A DNA stretch of 64,000 nt. Origin: Brettanomyces bruxellensis (lineage: Eukaryota > Ascomycota > Pichiomycetes > Pichiales > Pichiaceae). Made by a program: the position numbers and the translations under genes. The notes under the pieces are model-generated. The model was not told where the DNA came from. It was given only the letters and a program-made list of their open reading frames with translations, and made no database searches. Positions 21,008 through 30,435 of this stretch are shown piece by piece (position 1 is the stretch's first letter; each line of letters starts with the position of its first letter). Location: contig NC_054687.1 of the NCBI RefSeq assembly GCF_011074885.1, positions 1,116,001-1,180,000 of the forward strand. The letters run 5' to 3'.

Positions 21008-22166
21008 TTAATTATAAGGAATGTCCTCAAATGATAATGGACTGTTTATATCCCCCGCCATTAATGGTGCTGCAGACCATCGATGAAACTATTCAAAATA
21101 GTTCAGCTTTTTTTTTTCTCTAACATTGGGACGCAAATTTCAGGAGCACACACATACACACACGCACTCGCACAATCTTAGGGAAAAAAAGCTGAACATC
21201 TTAAAATAGTAAACGTTTCACCGTGAGTAACATCAATACTGCTGAATGATGCACTTCATTAAGGCAGTCGAGGTAATCCATATCACTTGTAGGAACCACT
21301 CCCTCGTTCTGATCAACGATATCCACTGGCAATTTGTCACCAGCAAGATCTCTATCCTCTGGGTTGGCGACCATACTCTCGCCGCCAAACACGTTGTTTA
21401 TGTAATCTTCATCATTAAGCATTGGAACATCGTCATCAAACAAGTTTGAAAACTCGCGTTTCATAATATTGTCATCATTAAGCTTAAACTTCGATGGGGA
21501 AGTAGAAGGTGGTGGTGACAATATTCCCTGTTCGAGCTCTAGCTCCTTCAATGCCTGCTGACTCTTATCTTTGCTACCCTTTGTTATCATCAAGTCACCC
21601 TCTTCAAAATCTGGAGAAGGGATTTCCTGAACTAGACGCGAGCCACTGGGACTTGCATCTTGCAAAGGTGACAAAGAGTCCGGAGAGCTCTCCGGTTCTT
21701 CACTCTGAGCTTCCGAATGTGTCTTCAACTCCTCTTTAGGAGTAGAAATATCAGATTTCGATTTCTTTCTCTTTAAAGGCTTCGAACTTGAATCCAGATC
21801 CAGATTTTCCGGTCTCTTCACAAGTTTAACAGATCTGACACCTAGACTCACATCAGAATAATCTATGTTAGCCTGCTGGAGCTTAGAAACAAGTTGTCTC
21901 TGAGACTCAAGCAGCTGCGAATTAGCCTTTGAAAATGCCGCTAAACAAGTTTCAAGCTGCTTCGCATATTTTTCTAGTTGCTCAACATGACGTCTTTTCT
22001 TTTCTCTCGAGGCATGAGCTGCCCTCCTATTACGAAGAACCCTCTCAATCCTCCTTTGCTCCTTCTCCTCTTTTGTTCTGGCTCTCTTCCTTGGTGGAAG
22101 AGTACCAATCTTGCCGTTTGACAAAACAACAGGAGAAATAGGTTTCGTTGAGCGTTTAGTTGCCAT
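21008..22166 (-). CDS. HAC1: bZIP unfolded-protein-response activator Hac1, with predicted Ire1-dependent intron
   Basis: Transcription factor made after Ire1 splices its mRNA during ER stress. The ATG at 22166 gives MATKRSTK; the frame extends upstream only to a TTG. The basic region is TLPPRKRARTKEEKEQRRIE followed by RNRRAAHASREKKRRHVEQL, the Hac1 hallmark, then a leucine-zipper helix. Without splicing the frame stops at 21201-21203 (321 residues). Two Ire1-type hairpins predict removal of 21073-21241. Exon 2 then runs 21072-21008 and replaces the last 12 residues with a new tail ending SFEDIPYN, giving 329 residues. Coordinates here cover the spliced form. A short isoform-specific acidic/hydrophobic tail is what Hac1 exon 2 provides in other yeasts. 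Confidence 0.93.
21073..21241 (-). other. Predicted non-spliceosomal (Ire1/tRNA-ligase) HAC1 intron, 169 nt
   Basis: It lacks GT..AG ends and a branch site. The 5' cleavage loop is CAGCAGT (21244-21238) with flanking stem CATCA/TGATG. The 3' loop is CTGCAGC (21075-21069) on a perfect ATGGT/ACCAT stem. Both fit the Ire1 loop consensus C-N-G-N-N-G-N, with cutting after the first G. Length 169 is not a multiple of 3, so splicing changes the frame. Joining gives GCA at the junction and an open frame to TAA at 21010-21008. Confidence 0.87.
21101..21197 (-). repeat. Inverted repeat forming a 14-bp stem inside the HAC1 intron
   Basis: On the HAC1-sense strand GTTCAGCTTTTTTT (21197-21184) is the exact complement of AAAAAAAGCTGAAC (21114-21101). 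The 69-nt loop it closes carries the 5'-leader-complementary element. A second hairpin with 7-bp stem AACTATT/AATAGTT lies next to it at 21087-21103. Seen directly in sequence; folding in vivo is inferred. Confidence 0.75.
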
Positions 22167-22196
22167 ATTGAACAATTTGAGTCTAATATGATACTA

Positions 22197-22237
22197 GCGA
22201 GTGATGCGTGTGTGTATTTAAGTTTTGTGTGTGTGCT
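22197..22237 (-). promoter_or_regulatory. HAC1 5' leader element complementary to the HAC1 intron
   Basis: Three blocks of the leader (22197-22202, 22206-22217, 22229-22237) are exactly complementary to the contiguous intron segment 21171-21145, giving 6, 12 and 9 bp with leader bulges of 3 and 11 nt. It lies 31-71 nt before the ATG. In S. cerevisiae a leader-intron duplex blocks translation of unspliced HAC1 mRNA. The same role is inferred here. Confidence 0.72.
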
Positions 22238-23180
22238 GTCACAAAATAGCTCAATATGAAAAAAGCTGTTTTGTGCCTGAAGTTTATTGCGTGAAGAAAG
22301 AGAAAGACTAAAAAAAAAAGGACACCTAATTTTTTATTAAAGGAGTGAGTTGGCTTCAAGAGGGCAATACGCACTTTATATACGTTAAATTATGGGGGAA
22401 TTCTTTTTGTTAATTTTAGCTCTATTTTTTTTTATTTTTTTTTTATTTTTTTTTTGAACAGGAAATTTTGACGCGGAATGTAATCGAACCCGAGCGAAGA
22501 AAATGATAACTTCGGGATTAATTTGCCCAAAATGTGTGGTATCTCCACGCGGAAAGGACAGTAGTTCTAGCACTGTACGGCTAGCTTTATTTTGCACCTT
22601 TTTTTTTTCGTCTCAATTTAGTGATCTTGGTTTAGTGCTCGGATTATCTAATGTTTATTATATACGAGCTGTTGTGTTGATACAGTTTACCACTCCGATA
22701 TGAAGCTTTACCATATACATTTTGCATTAACTTTGTCCGGGCTTAGTCTTTGTTAAATGACACCTTTTTGTTTTCTGTCTAATTTTTTTGGTATTAATGT
22801 GGTTGCTTATCGGTCTATTATATTATTCATTAATCCCAAGCCATTTAGTGCACATTTGGCCAAATTCCACAATGTTTTTCCTTTATAAACTTTTTTCGGG
22901 TATTAATTGGTGGCTTAGCTTGGCTGTGCAAAAAACTGAAACTCAAAAAGTGGTAGCCTAAATAGGTGAAGAAAAATGAAACTTACGTACTGATGTTGGA
23001 ACAAGATTCTAGATTTGTTGGCCGCAGTCGCGTCAATAGACGATGTTGGGTCTGCCGCTTTTCCAAGGAGGAATGTGCGAAAATACCACATAGGCCATGT
23101 ATTTGATCATTCCTCAAATAATACAAAAAGAGGAATTCAGGTATTTGGCACTATTTGCTAGGAAAAAGTGACATTATTGA

Positions 23181-23189
23181 ACAGCGTGT
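23181..23189 (+). promoter_or_regulatory. UPRE-like word upstream of HAC1
   Basis: ACAGCGTGT matches the conserved core of the KAR2 UPR element (CAGCGTG with flanks). If functional it would allow Hac1 autoregulation, known in S. cerevisiae. A 9-base match can occur by chance in a window this size. Confidence 0.3.
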
Positions 23190-24234
23190 AGAGAAAATAC
23201 ACTCTGGCTGTGCAAAAAGAAAAATCCAAAGAACATTGCTATAGTGTAAAGCCTAGGAAATGTCAGAGGATTATATTTGTGGCAAACATCGTAATCATAT
23301 TAAACATAGCTTGGATTTATAAGAGTATTTTCAATATTCTATGGGTGCTTGCAGCTCATATCTCATAATCCACGATTTTATGTTGAGAAAGCTATCTACT
23401 TGCAATGTGTTTTTATTGCTTTTTGTGAAGAATTAAGCTTGCGAAAAGGGGATACTACATTTCATTTGATTTACACAACAACTTCAAACCAAAAATACCG
23501 CATGAATTATTCAAATGGTTCATGGTAATATTATATGAAAGGATATGTTAACGAAAAAACAGATTTTCCCGTTTAATCCATTTCTTTAGACCTTTTAATT
23601 GCTTTCGGGTAAGTTTGATTAATTGATGCTTTCAGCGCTTAGTAAAATGATATTTCAAAGCCGAAGCATTGCTCAACAGAGATTGCTTTATTATTCTAGT
23701 ATTAGATCCTTAAAATAGGCCAGGCACTGTTCAAAAAAATGTCAGTCTAAATGATTGAGTTTGATTCAATCAGATTTAGATCATCATTTTTTTTGTAAAT
23801 GCAGATAGCAAGCTTAGAAAAGACGCCAAATTGAAGATACAAAAAAATAATAAGATTAGTTCCGGGTGGATCTCCTCTGTCTTATCAGCTGAGGCCGACA
23901 GAGACCACATTCGGGCATGCGGGCCATTTTTATTATGACTAAATTTCTTTTGTGGGGAAAACAATAAAGCGATGAGCCATTTCTTATGGATACAAAAAAA
24001 ATAACTCGCTAAAATGGATCCTCGTGCGTCACATACTCCGTTCTCCCGATGCCCAATTCATAATCCCGGAGATCATGCATTCATTAGAGAAAAAGAAGAA
24101 GCCATGATTCATTGGTATAAAAAGGGATACATTTGTAGTTTTGTTTCAATCATCTTACATGGAATGCGCAATTTGCAAAGGCGGTCAGTATCTCGTTAGC
24201 TACAACTTCGAAAACTATAAATATCTTAGCCAAT

Positions 24235-24612
24235 ATGATGACTAAATCTATTACTACTTTAAATCTTGCTTCTAAGTGCTTTGCTAGAAAGTACGAAATG
24301 CTCCAAGTACCAGCAAAGAAAAATGTTTATATGGCAATCTCCTCTAAGAGATATACCTCATACAGCAAGCCGAAACAATCCTTCTATGACATGTACAACA
24401 AGCCTCATAAAGCTGATACAACAGGTGAATATGATATTCAAAATAATTCCAATGTGAATAATAATGGACGAGGCAAGGTGTTCCTTGGAGAAATGGCATA
24501 CGTGAATAATGCTGCCGATTCAGACTCGTATTCCATACCAGATGCTCCGTTCACTCCAACTGTTGTTAGTGATGATGTTGTCAGTGGCTCTGGGCACAGA
24601 ACCCTGAACTAA
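24235..24612 (+). CDS. Small orphan protein with a possible mitochondrial presequence
   Basis: Not recognised. The 125-residue frame starts with two Met codons and a basic, Ser/Thr-rich, acid-free N-terminus (MMTKSITTLNLASKCFARKY) compatible with a mitochondrial targeting signal. It continues with SSKRYTSYSKPKQSFYDMYNKP, an Asn-rich spacer and an acidic C-terminus ending SGHRTLN. A TATAAATAT-like word lies shortly before the ATG. It is convergent with PRP18, 118 bp apart. Composition and context look genic, but no family is evident; stress-induced small mitochondrial proteins of yeast look similar. Confidence 0.5.
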   Translation: MMTKSITTLNLASKCFARKYEMLQVPAKKNVYMAISSKRYTSYSKPKQSFYDMYNKPHKADTTGEYDIQNNSNVNNNGRGKVFLGEMAYVNNAADSDSYSIPDAPFTPTVVSDDVVSGSGHRTLN

Positions 24613-24730
24613 GCCAGAAGCAGGATCTTCTAGTCTTTTAACAACCACTTTGATATACACACCTTCTAGGAAATTGCGTTTTTTTTACGAATCTCAAATC
24701 ATAAATAAACAGGTTGCGTTTTATTGGTCT

Positions 24731-26083
24731 TCATTTCTCATACAGTGGAAGTTTCTCGCTTCTTTGAACAAAACTCATGACCCTTTTGACAGCAAGAATC
24801 CAACGCCTCATCTTTTCGTCCTTCATGATATTACTGATTCCTCCACTTTCACCATTTATTCTTGCCTGAGCGGCTCTACTGTGAATACTCACTGAAGCCA
24901 CACCAATTGGCCAGGCCACATTTCCCACACTCAACTCCATATAGTTGCTTTCTGCTTCAATGTACTTTCCATTCTGGAGATTATACAATGTTGTGGAAAG
25001 TGTGATCGCAAGGTCTTGGTCGAGTTCATCTCGCTTGATCTTTACTAGTAGTGGAACCAACCATCTTTTTGTCTCCAAAAGAAGTGCATCCTGCTTTTTT
25101 TGCTGGTCCTTATTTCCTATAGCTTTATTACTTTCCTCCCATTGTCTAAGTACACTTTTAATATATTCTCGGCATACCATCGCAGCCTTGTGTAAATTCT
25201 TCGAGATATCATTTTTTTCAATTTTGATCACAGCGTCTGATTCTTCGGGTTTCGTTGATGTTATCATATCAGTATCCTTTGTATGCCCTGTAGATTTTAT
25301 CGATTCTTTATTCTTGTCCACATTAAGCTCTGTATGCTTTTCAACAGGAGAATTAGTATGTTTATCTGTGCTATTATTATCCTCCTTCTGATCATCCTCT
25401 TCAACTTCATAATTGCGCTTTTCTTCACTCTTATTTTCCTCGGTATCCTCAGTTTTGCTCTCATTCTCGCATATGCCTTTATGATCATTATCATTATCGT
25501 TTCTGTCTTTATCCATATTTTCAATATCGTTTCTGTCTTTATCCACATTTTCACTTCTAACCACTTCACTATTATCTTTCTCACTCTCATCTTCTTCCCC
25601 AGTCTTATCCTCATTACTTTTATCATTATTCTCACTCTTATCTTCGCCTTTACTTTCACTTTTAGTTGCATTCTCATCCACTATCCTTTCCTCATTTTCC
25701 GCAGTCCCATATTTAAACTTCTTATACCGTGTTATCACATCCTTATCCGATTCTCCGTATCTCCTTACTGGTTCTTTCAGTTTCCTTAATCCAATCTCTG
25801 CATTCAATAATTGTTCATTCTTCTCTTTTGCTTTTGTTACTCCATAATATGACACAAAATTAGACTCATCACTTTCTTTGTTTCCCTTCTCAAACCTGTG
25901 CTGTTTTGAGCCCTTGTGCAACTTTTGCTCTTCCTCCAATTTTAATTCATCAATCTGTTGCTGTTCTCTAAGTTCTTCTTTTTCAATATCAACTGCCTTC
26001 ACATACTCTCTTCCCTTTTGGGACTCCTCAATCACCTTCTTTTTCTTGTTGATTTCACCTTGTAGTAATTCTTCAAAGTCCAT
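24731..26083 (-). CDS. PRP18: Second-step splicing factor Prp18 with a large acidic insertion
   Basis: Prp18 acts with Slu7 in the second catalytic step of pre-mRNA splicing. The N-terminus MDFEELLQGEINKKKK matches the family. RRYGESDKDVITRYKKF (about 107-123) is the Prp18/Prp4 SFM-type motif. The C-terminal all-helical Prp18 domain (about 300-445) includes GNVAWPIGVASVSIHSRAAQ and the end block RWILAVKRVMSFVQRSE. The protein is 450 residues against about 250 in S. cerevisiae. The excess is a lysine/glutamate/aspartate-rich insertion at about 130-295, with repeats such as ENVDKDRNDIENMDKDRND. It shares a 273-bp divergent promoter with TFG2. Confidence 0.92.
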   Translation of the reverse strand: MDFEELLQGEINKKKKVIEESQKGREYVKAVDIEKEELREQQQIDELKLEEEQKLHKGSKQHRFEKGNKESDESNFVSYYGVTKAKEKNEQLLNAEIGLRKLKEPVRRYGESDKDVITRYKKFKYGTAENEERIVDENATKSESKGEDKSENNDKSNEDKTGEEDESEKDNSEVVRSENVDKDRNDIENMDKDRNDNDNDHKGICENESKTEDTEENKSEEKRNYEVEEDDQKEDNNSTDKHTNSPVEKHTELNVDKNKESIKSTGHTKDTDMITSTKPEESDAVIKIEKNDISKNLHKAAMVCREYIKSVLRQWEESNKAIGNKDQQKKQDALLLETKRWLVPLLVKIKRDELDQDLAITLSTTLYNLQNGKYIEAESNYMELSVGNVAWPIGVASVSIHSRAAQARINGESGGISNIMKDEKMRRWILAVKRVMSFVQRSEKLPLYEK

Positions 26084-26356
26084 ACTCTATTCCGATTTAT
26101 GTTTCCTTTGACTTGCAATATAAGAAAACTTTCATCTGTTGTAATTCCACTCCATATCTAGTTGCTTTTTTTGTCAGATCGCAGTTTTGATTCTTGCACA
26201 GCCTGACGGTAGTCATGTTGGATTTTCTATTTTTTTTTTTTTTCTCAGTCACACTCGCTTTTCCTCATGTTTGACATTCGAAGACATCATTTACATTCAG
26301 CTGTGAAGATTTATTTGGTACAAGCTGCCACACCTTAATAGAACAGTGCTAGAGAT

Positions 26357-27754
26357 ATGAGCAGCCCCGTTAAAGAAGAAGAGAATGCCACAATTGGAGT
26401 GAAAGCGGAGAAGCCATACTTGGTTCCAACTGATGGAAATAATACTAGTGCAGAAGGCAGCAGCAAGACGGAAGACTCAAGCACTAATAATGTGGCAGAA
26501 AAGTCTGATCTTGAGAGTAAATCTGCTAGCCCTGTAGAAGATGGGCAATTAGATGACGCAAATGTGAAGTATGATGAGGATGGAATGCCGATACCCAGTG
26601 GAATTGAAGATGTTAAGGAAGAAGACCTTAAAGAAACAGGAGAGACATTAGACTTGAATTTAAAAGACACTGAAGACCCAATTTGGCTTGTCAAGTTAAC
26701 GCCACAGCTTGCAAGACTATGGAAAGAGAAAGATCTAATGAATGGGCAGGAATTGGGACAGATAAAGATACAAAAAGGTACGACGCCGCCCAAAATCTTC
26801 TTGAAACTTAACGATAAGATTCCAGAAGAAAAGGCACTTGACCAGGAATACCAGCTAAGACTTACAAAGAAAGTTGTGAACAATGAATACATATTTAGCG
26901 AGACTGAATTTGACCATTTCAAGCACAGACTTCTCTACCGAACACAAGTGGTTGATATGCCATACCAGCCAAAGCTGAGAAGTCTGAATAAGGAGGCTTT
27001 AAATCATGCAGCCACGTGGACAAGAAGAACAAAAGTTTACAGGAGAAGGCAGCCGGATTCTGGAATGGGAACAACGCGGTCCGACAAGTATGTGAAGAAA
27101 AACAAGTCGAAATTTAAACGTTTTGTTCCATATGCGAAGACGATTCCAAAAAAGACCAAGATGGTGGGTAAAGTTGTTCATGAGTGCCAAGTGATTCCAA
27201 CAAAGTTAGTTTCAAACAACAAGTTAAAGTTGGCGGCTCAGAAGAGGTTCTTGACTAACATGGTTAAGAGAAAGCATATTAATTATTTGAAAAATGTCGA
27301 CACAGGTATATTGCAGGGAAAAGCTGGACCAAACATACACACAGGATCTACTATTACCCTTTCGAGAGAGCTTGCTGCTAAGAGAGAGGCTGCCAAGACT
27401 GAAGGCCGTGCTTCCCGTATGGACAAGAAGGCTTTGATGAAGGTGCTTTTCGAATTGTTTGATAAGTACGATTATTGGACGATGAAGGGATTGAAGGAGA
27501 AGACTAACCAGCCGGAAGTGTACTTGAAGGAGTGTCTTGAGAACATTGCCGTTATGGAGAGACGCGGACCTTATGCCTTAAAGTACAGGTTGAGGGATGA
27601 GTACAAGAAAAGTAGAGAAGTGGAAAGGAAAGTTCAGCAGGGACTTTCTTTGGACGAAGTGGAGGAAGAGGAGAGAAAGAGGGCACAGGAGGCTGATGAT
27701 GCTGCTGATGAGGAAGATGAGGATGTAGAGATGGAGGATGTTGCAAAGTTGTGA
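26357..27754 (+). CDS. TFG2: TFIIF small subunit (Tfg2, RAP30 homologue)
   Basis: General transcription factor subunit that binds RNA polymerase II with Tfg1. The 465-residue product has an acidic N-terminus (1-105). The dimerisation domain begins at PIWLVKLTPQLARLWKEKD (about 108-126), and a basic linker (about 215-320) follows. A C-terminal winged helix lies at about 355-413 (ALMKVLFELFDKYDYWTMKG, then RRGPYALKYRLRDEYK), and the tail is acidic. Yeast Tfg2 is 400 residues. The ATG at 26357 is the first in frame. Confidence 0.93.
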   Translation: MSSPVKEEENATIGVKAEKPYLVPTDGNNTSAEGSSKTEDSSTNNVAEKSDLESKSASPVEDGQLDDANVKYDEDGMPIPSGIEDVKEEDLKETGETLDLNLKDTEDPIWLVKLTPQLARLWKEKDLMNGQELGQIKIQKGTTPPKIFLKLNDKIPEEKALDQEYQLRLTKKVVNNEYIFSETEFDHFKHRLLYRTQVVDMPYQPKLRSLNKEALNHAATWTRRTKVYRRRQPDSGMGTTRSDKYVKKNKSKFKRFVPYAKTIPKKTKMVGKVVHECQVIPTKLVSNNKLKLAAQKRFLTNMVKRKHINYLKNVDTGILQGKAGPNIHTGSTITLSRELAAKREAAKTEGRASRMDKKALMKVLFELFDKYDYWTMKGLKEKTNQPEVYLKECLENIAVMERRGPYALKYRLRDEYKKSREVERKVQQGLSLDEVEEEERKRAQEADDAADEEDEDVEMEDVAKL

Positions 27755-28575
27755 GCTTGTACAAATATAATGAATCTTTTGACGTTACGACATTAAATGT
27801 AGTTGCTGGTGGATTTTTCATGAAGGAACGCTGGCCGGTATTTGGTGTGGTAAGAGTTGCAAATAGGAAAGGTGAATAAAAAAAAGAAGAGGGGAAAAGA
27901 AGGGAGACCAAAGAAAACAATTAAATATCATGTTTATTGCTTGGACCTGGAGCTTATGTAAATCCTTATTATTCTGTGATTTCTAGTTCAACTTCAATAA
28001 ATGTTCAATTTTGTGATTTATATGTTAAAGACCATGCAATCTAATTGCTTAGGCACATCAAAATTGGACCACACTGCTTAATATACTGAGACACCAGTAA
28101 GCATATAAACATTTTCATTTTGGCTGGTCAGCTGGTCAATCCGTCTATAGTAAAAGCACACAATACACATTCCACCTAGATATTTAGACGAGACCATGCG
28201 GAACAGTCGATGCGGCTTTATCCCGTAAGCTGAAATAGGGTAAGTATTTTTTTTTTTTTTCCTCCCTTTGCCTTCTTTTTTCTACCACAGCCAGCAAGAG
28301 AACAAATAACAATAAGCATCATTGAGTTCTCGAATTCAACTATGGGTCCCTTTTGACTCCATATCCCGATTTCCGTACCAACAATTCGAATTCGGACCAT
28401 CCCAAAAAAAAAGCTGACCATAGTGCTGGCGCTCAATTGCAATTCCAACGGAATTATTAGCGGCTAGTGTTGGCGAAACGACAACAATAAGGAAAACGCA
28501 AATTATTTCGGTACTGACAAGCTTTATACAGACCCCATCACCACCAAATAAAACACATTCGGCAACATCTTAAAC
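27755..28575. other. Intergenic region TFG2 to the peroxin gene (821 bp)
   Basis: TFG2 3' flank followed by upstream sequence of the next gene. A run of about 14 T at 28247 and a TTCGAATTCG-type palindromic stretch near 28385 are the only marked features. No gene was found. Confidence 0.5.
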
Positions 28576-30435
28576 ATGTCGTCTGCTCAAGCAGAGCAAC
28601 AATCGACTCACAGTGCGATGTCAGCATCCACAAGTGGTAACCAGCCGAAAATAAAGCAGCAAGACGAACTAACGGCAAATTTCACAGGTGTGGTTTCAAA
28701 CGTACCATACAACTCGGAAGAACCGGTGACAGGACCAATGAAGATCCGGAAGACGATCGACCCGAATGCCTCAGCATCGATTCCAGTGCAATCATCGCCT
28801 CTTCTCTCATCTACGCCACCAGTTGTGAGCAAATGCCTCATTAGAGCATATCCGTTTCTCATCTATGCGAACAAGATTCTTGCAATTCTCACCTGGACGG
28901 ACGAAAATCCCTTTCTCCCGGCCTTAGTCGTGTTGTCCTCCATCTTGACAATCCTCTACTTTGAGCAGATCATCACGTACTTTGGACATTTGCTCCCAGT
29001 TCTCTTTTTAGCACTATTCAGTCTTTCCTGTGGATTCATCGAAGGTCAACAGCAGGAACATCCAACTTTGGACGACGTGGTGCACTGCCTCTCAACGCTG
29101 GCCAGCCAATCAGAGCGGCTCCTGCTCCCTGTCACCAGCCTTAACTTGAGCGCTTACGACTTGAAAAGACTTCTATTCACCACCGTGTTCCTCTCGCCCG
29201 CTTACGTAATCGTCAGCTACTTCATCCTTACACCACGAACGATGCTGTGTGCGGCAAGCATCTTTTTGCTCACCTACCACTCGCCGTGGTCTCGGGTGTC
29301 CCGGCGGTTGCTATGGCGGTCCAAGACTCTTCGTATGGTCTGTTTCTACGTGACAGGGTTGGACTTTGACCAGCAAGGTGCGAAATCGTCACTTTTCAAG
29401 TATGCGATGCGCAAAACGAACAAAAAGTTGAAGGAGGTGACGCGTAAAGCAACCGGCGGAGGGAAAAAAGGCGCGGTTCGTTTTACTTACGTGTTGTACG
29501 AGAATCAGAGACGTTGGTTGGGTGTTGGCTGGACTCCTAACTTGCTTTCTTATGAGCGGACACCCTGGACAGACGAATTTCTCAATGAGGCAGAATCTCC
29601 AGATAACTTTGAGCTTCCCCAGTTGGAGGATGACTCTGGAATGCACTGGAGGTGGGTTGATAAGACGTGGAGAGTCGATTTGACGAATGATGGTGGTATC
29701 CAGCTTCCATCGACGAAATCCAGGACTACTGCCGACCCTAAGCCGGATGAAGGCTTTATATACTTTGACAACACGTGGCGAAACCCAACTACGGAGGACT
29801 CTTTTTCGAAATATACGCGTAGAAGGAGGTGGGTGAGGACTGCCGAGCTTATTCCTTTGGCTGATGATCAGTTATACGATGAGGAAGGGGAGGCAACAGG
29901 GGAAGAAGAGGGAGAGGTTGATGAAAGCGCTGTTGGAAAAGCAGTCGGAAAGGTGTCCCGAAAGACAGCAAGAAAGATGTCAGGAAGGACAGCAGGAAAG
30001 ATATCAGGAGAGATATCAGGAGAGACATCAGGAAAGATATCAGGAAAAGCACTCGGGGCGGATGCTGGTGTCGGACATGTCCGTAGAAGAAGTGCACACT
30101 TTGCAGAGCAAGATGTGGAGTCTGAACCAGCAAATCAACCGTCAAAAGTGAAGTTTGCAGGTGTGGTTACAAGAAAGGGCAGTCAAAATGCACTCAATCA
30201 GACAGAAGGAGAGCAGAGTAAAGCCGAGGAGGCAGATACAGCACAACTAAGCAATGATGACATGAGACTACGGGCTGAATCAGTTAGTGCGGTCCAGAAT
30301 GTGAGTGCAGAAGGGGATATTTCGACATCTTCTACGAAGGCGAAGAGGAGGAAGAGTTTGAGATTGGATACTGAGCCAAGTGTGATGGGTGAAGCGGATA
30401 ATACGGAGGAGTCTCACAGTAAGAAGGATGATTAG
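28576..30435 (+). CDS. Dysferlin-domain peroxin of the Pex30/Pex31/Pex32 (Pex23) family
   Basis: ER membrane proteins of this family shape ER subdomains and control peroxisome number. Residues 1-90 are hydrophilic. A reticulon-like membrane region lies at about 93-245, with long hydrophobic segments such as FLPALVVLSSILTILYF and LLFTTVFLSPAYVIVSYFIL. The DysF domain follows: the N part about 300-332 (RFTYVLYENQRRWLGVGW), a middle WRWVDKTWRVDL, and the C part about 392-427 (EGFIYFDNTWRNPTTEDSFS). The C-terminal tail (about 450-619) is low complexity with short repeats built on SGK/SGE. The 619-residue length and a single DysF fit PEX30-type members, but which paralogue cannot be decided. Confidence 0.85.
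   Translation: MSSAQAEQQSTHSAMSASTSGNQPKIKQQDELTANFTGVVSNVPYNSEEPVTGPMKIRKTIDPNASASIPVQSSPLLSSTPPVVSKCLIRAYPFLIYANKILAILTWTDENPFLPALVVLSSILTILYFEQIITYFGHLLPVLFLALFSLSCGFIEGQQQEHPTLDDVVHCLSTLASQSERLLLPVTSLNLSAYDLKRLLFTTVFLSPAYVIVSYFILTPRTMLCAASIFLLTYHSPWSRVSRRLLWRSKTLRMVCFYVTGLDFDQQGAKSSLFKYAMRKTNKKLKEVTRKATGGGKKGAVRFTYVLYENQRRWLGVGWTPNLLSYERTPWTDEFLNEAESPDNFELPQLEDDSGMHWRWVDKTWRVDLTNDGGIQLPSTKSRTTADPKPDEGFIYFDNTWRNPTTEDSFSKYTRRRRWVRTAELIPLADDQLYDEEGEATGEEEGEVDESAVGKAVGKVSRKTARKMSGRTAGKISGEISGETSGKISGKALGADAGVGHVRRRSAHFAEQDVESEPANQPSKVKFAGVVTRKGSQNALNQTEGEQSKAEEADTAQLSNDDMRLRAESVSAVQNVSAEGDISTSSTKAKRRKSLRLDTEPSVMGEADNTEESHSKKDD

Larger units (their letters stand above)
22167..24234. other. HAC1 upstream region (2.1 kb), no gene
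   Basis: Long T- and A-rich region between divergent genes. It contains ACAGCGTGT at 23181-23189, identical to the core of the yeast KAR2 UPR element, about 1 kb before HAC1. It also has two exact copies of GGCTGTGCAAAAA (22922 and 23206). No credible ORF or RNA gene was seen. Confidence 0.55.

Noticed and set aside
22460..22510. Minus-strand GGGTTCGATT resembling a tRNA T-arm
   Set aside because: The T-stem does not pair and no A-box or acceptor stem is found.
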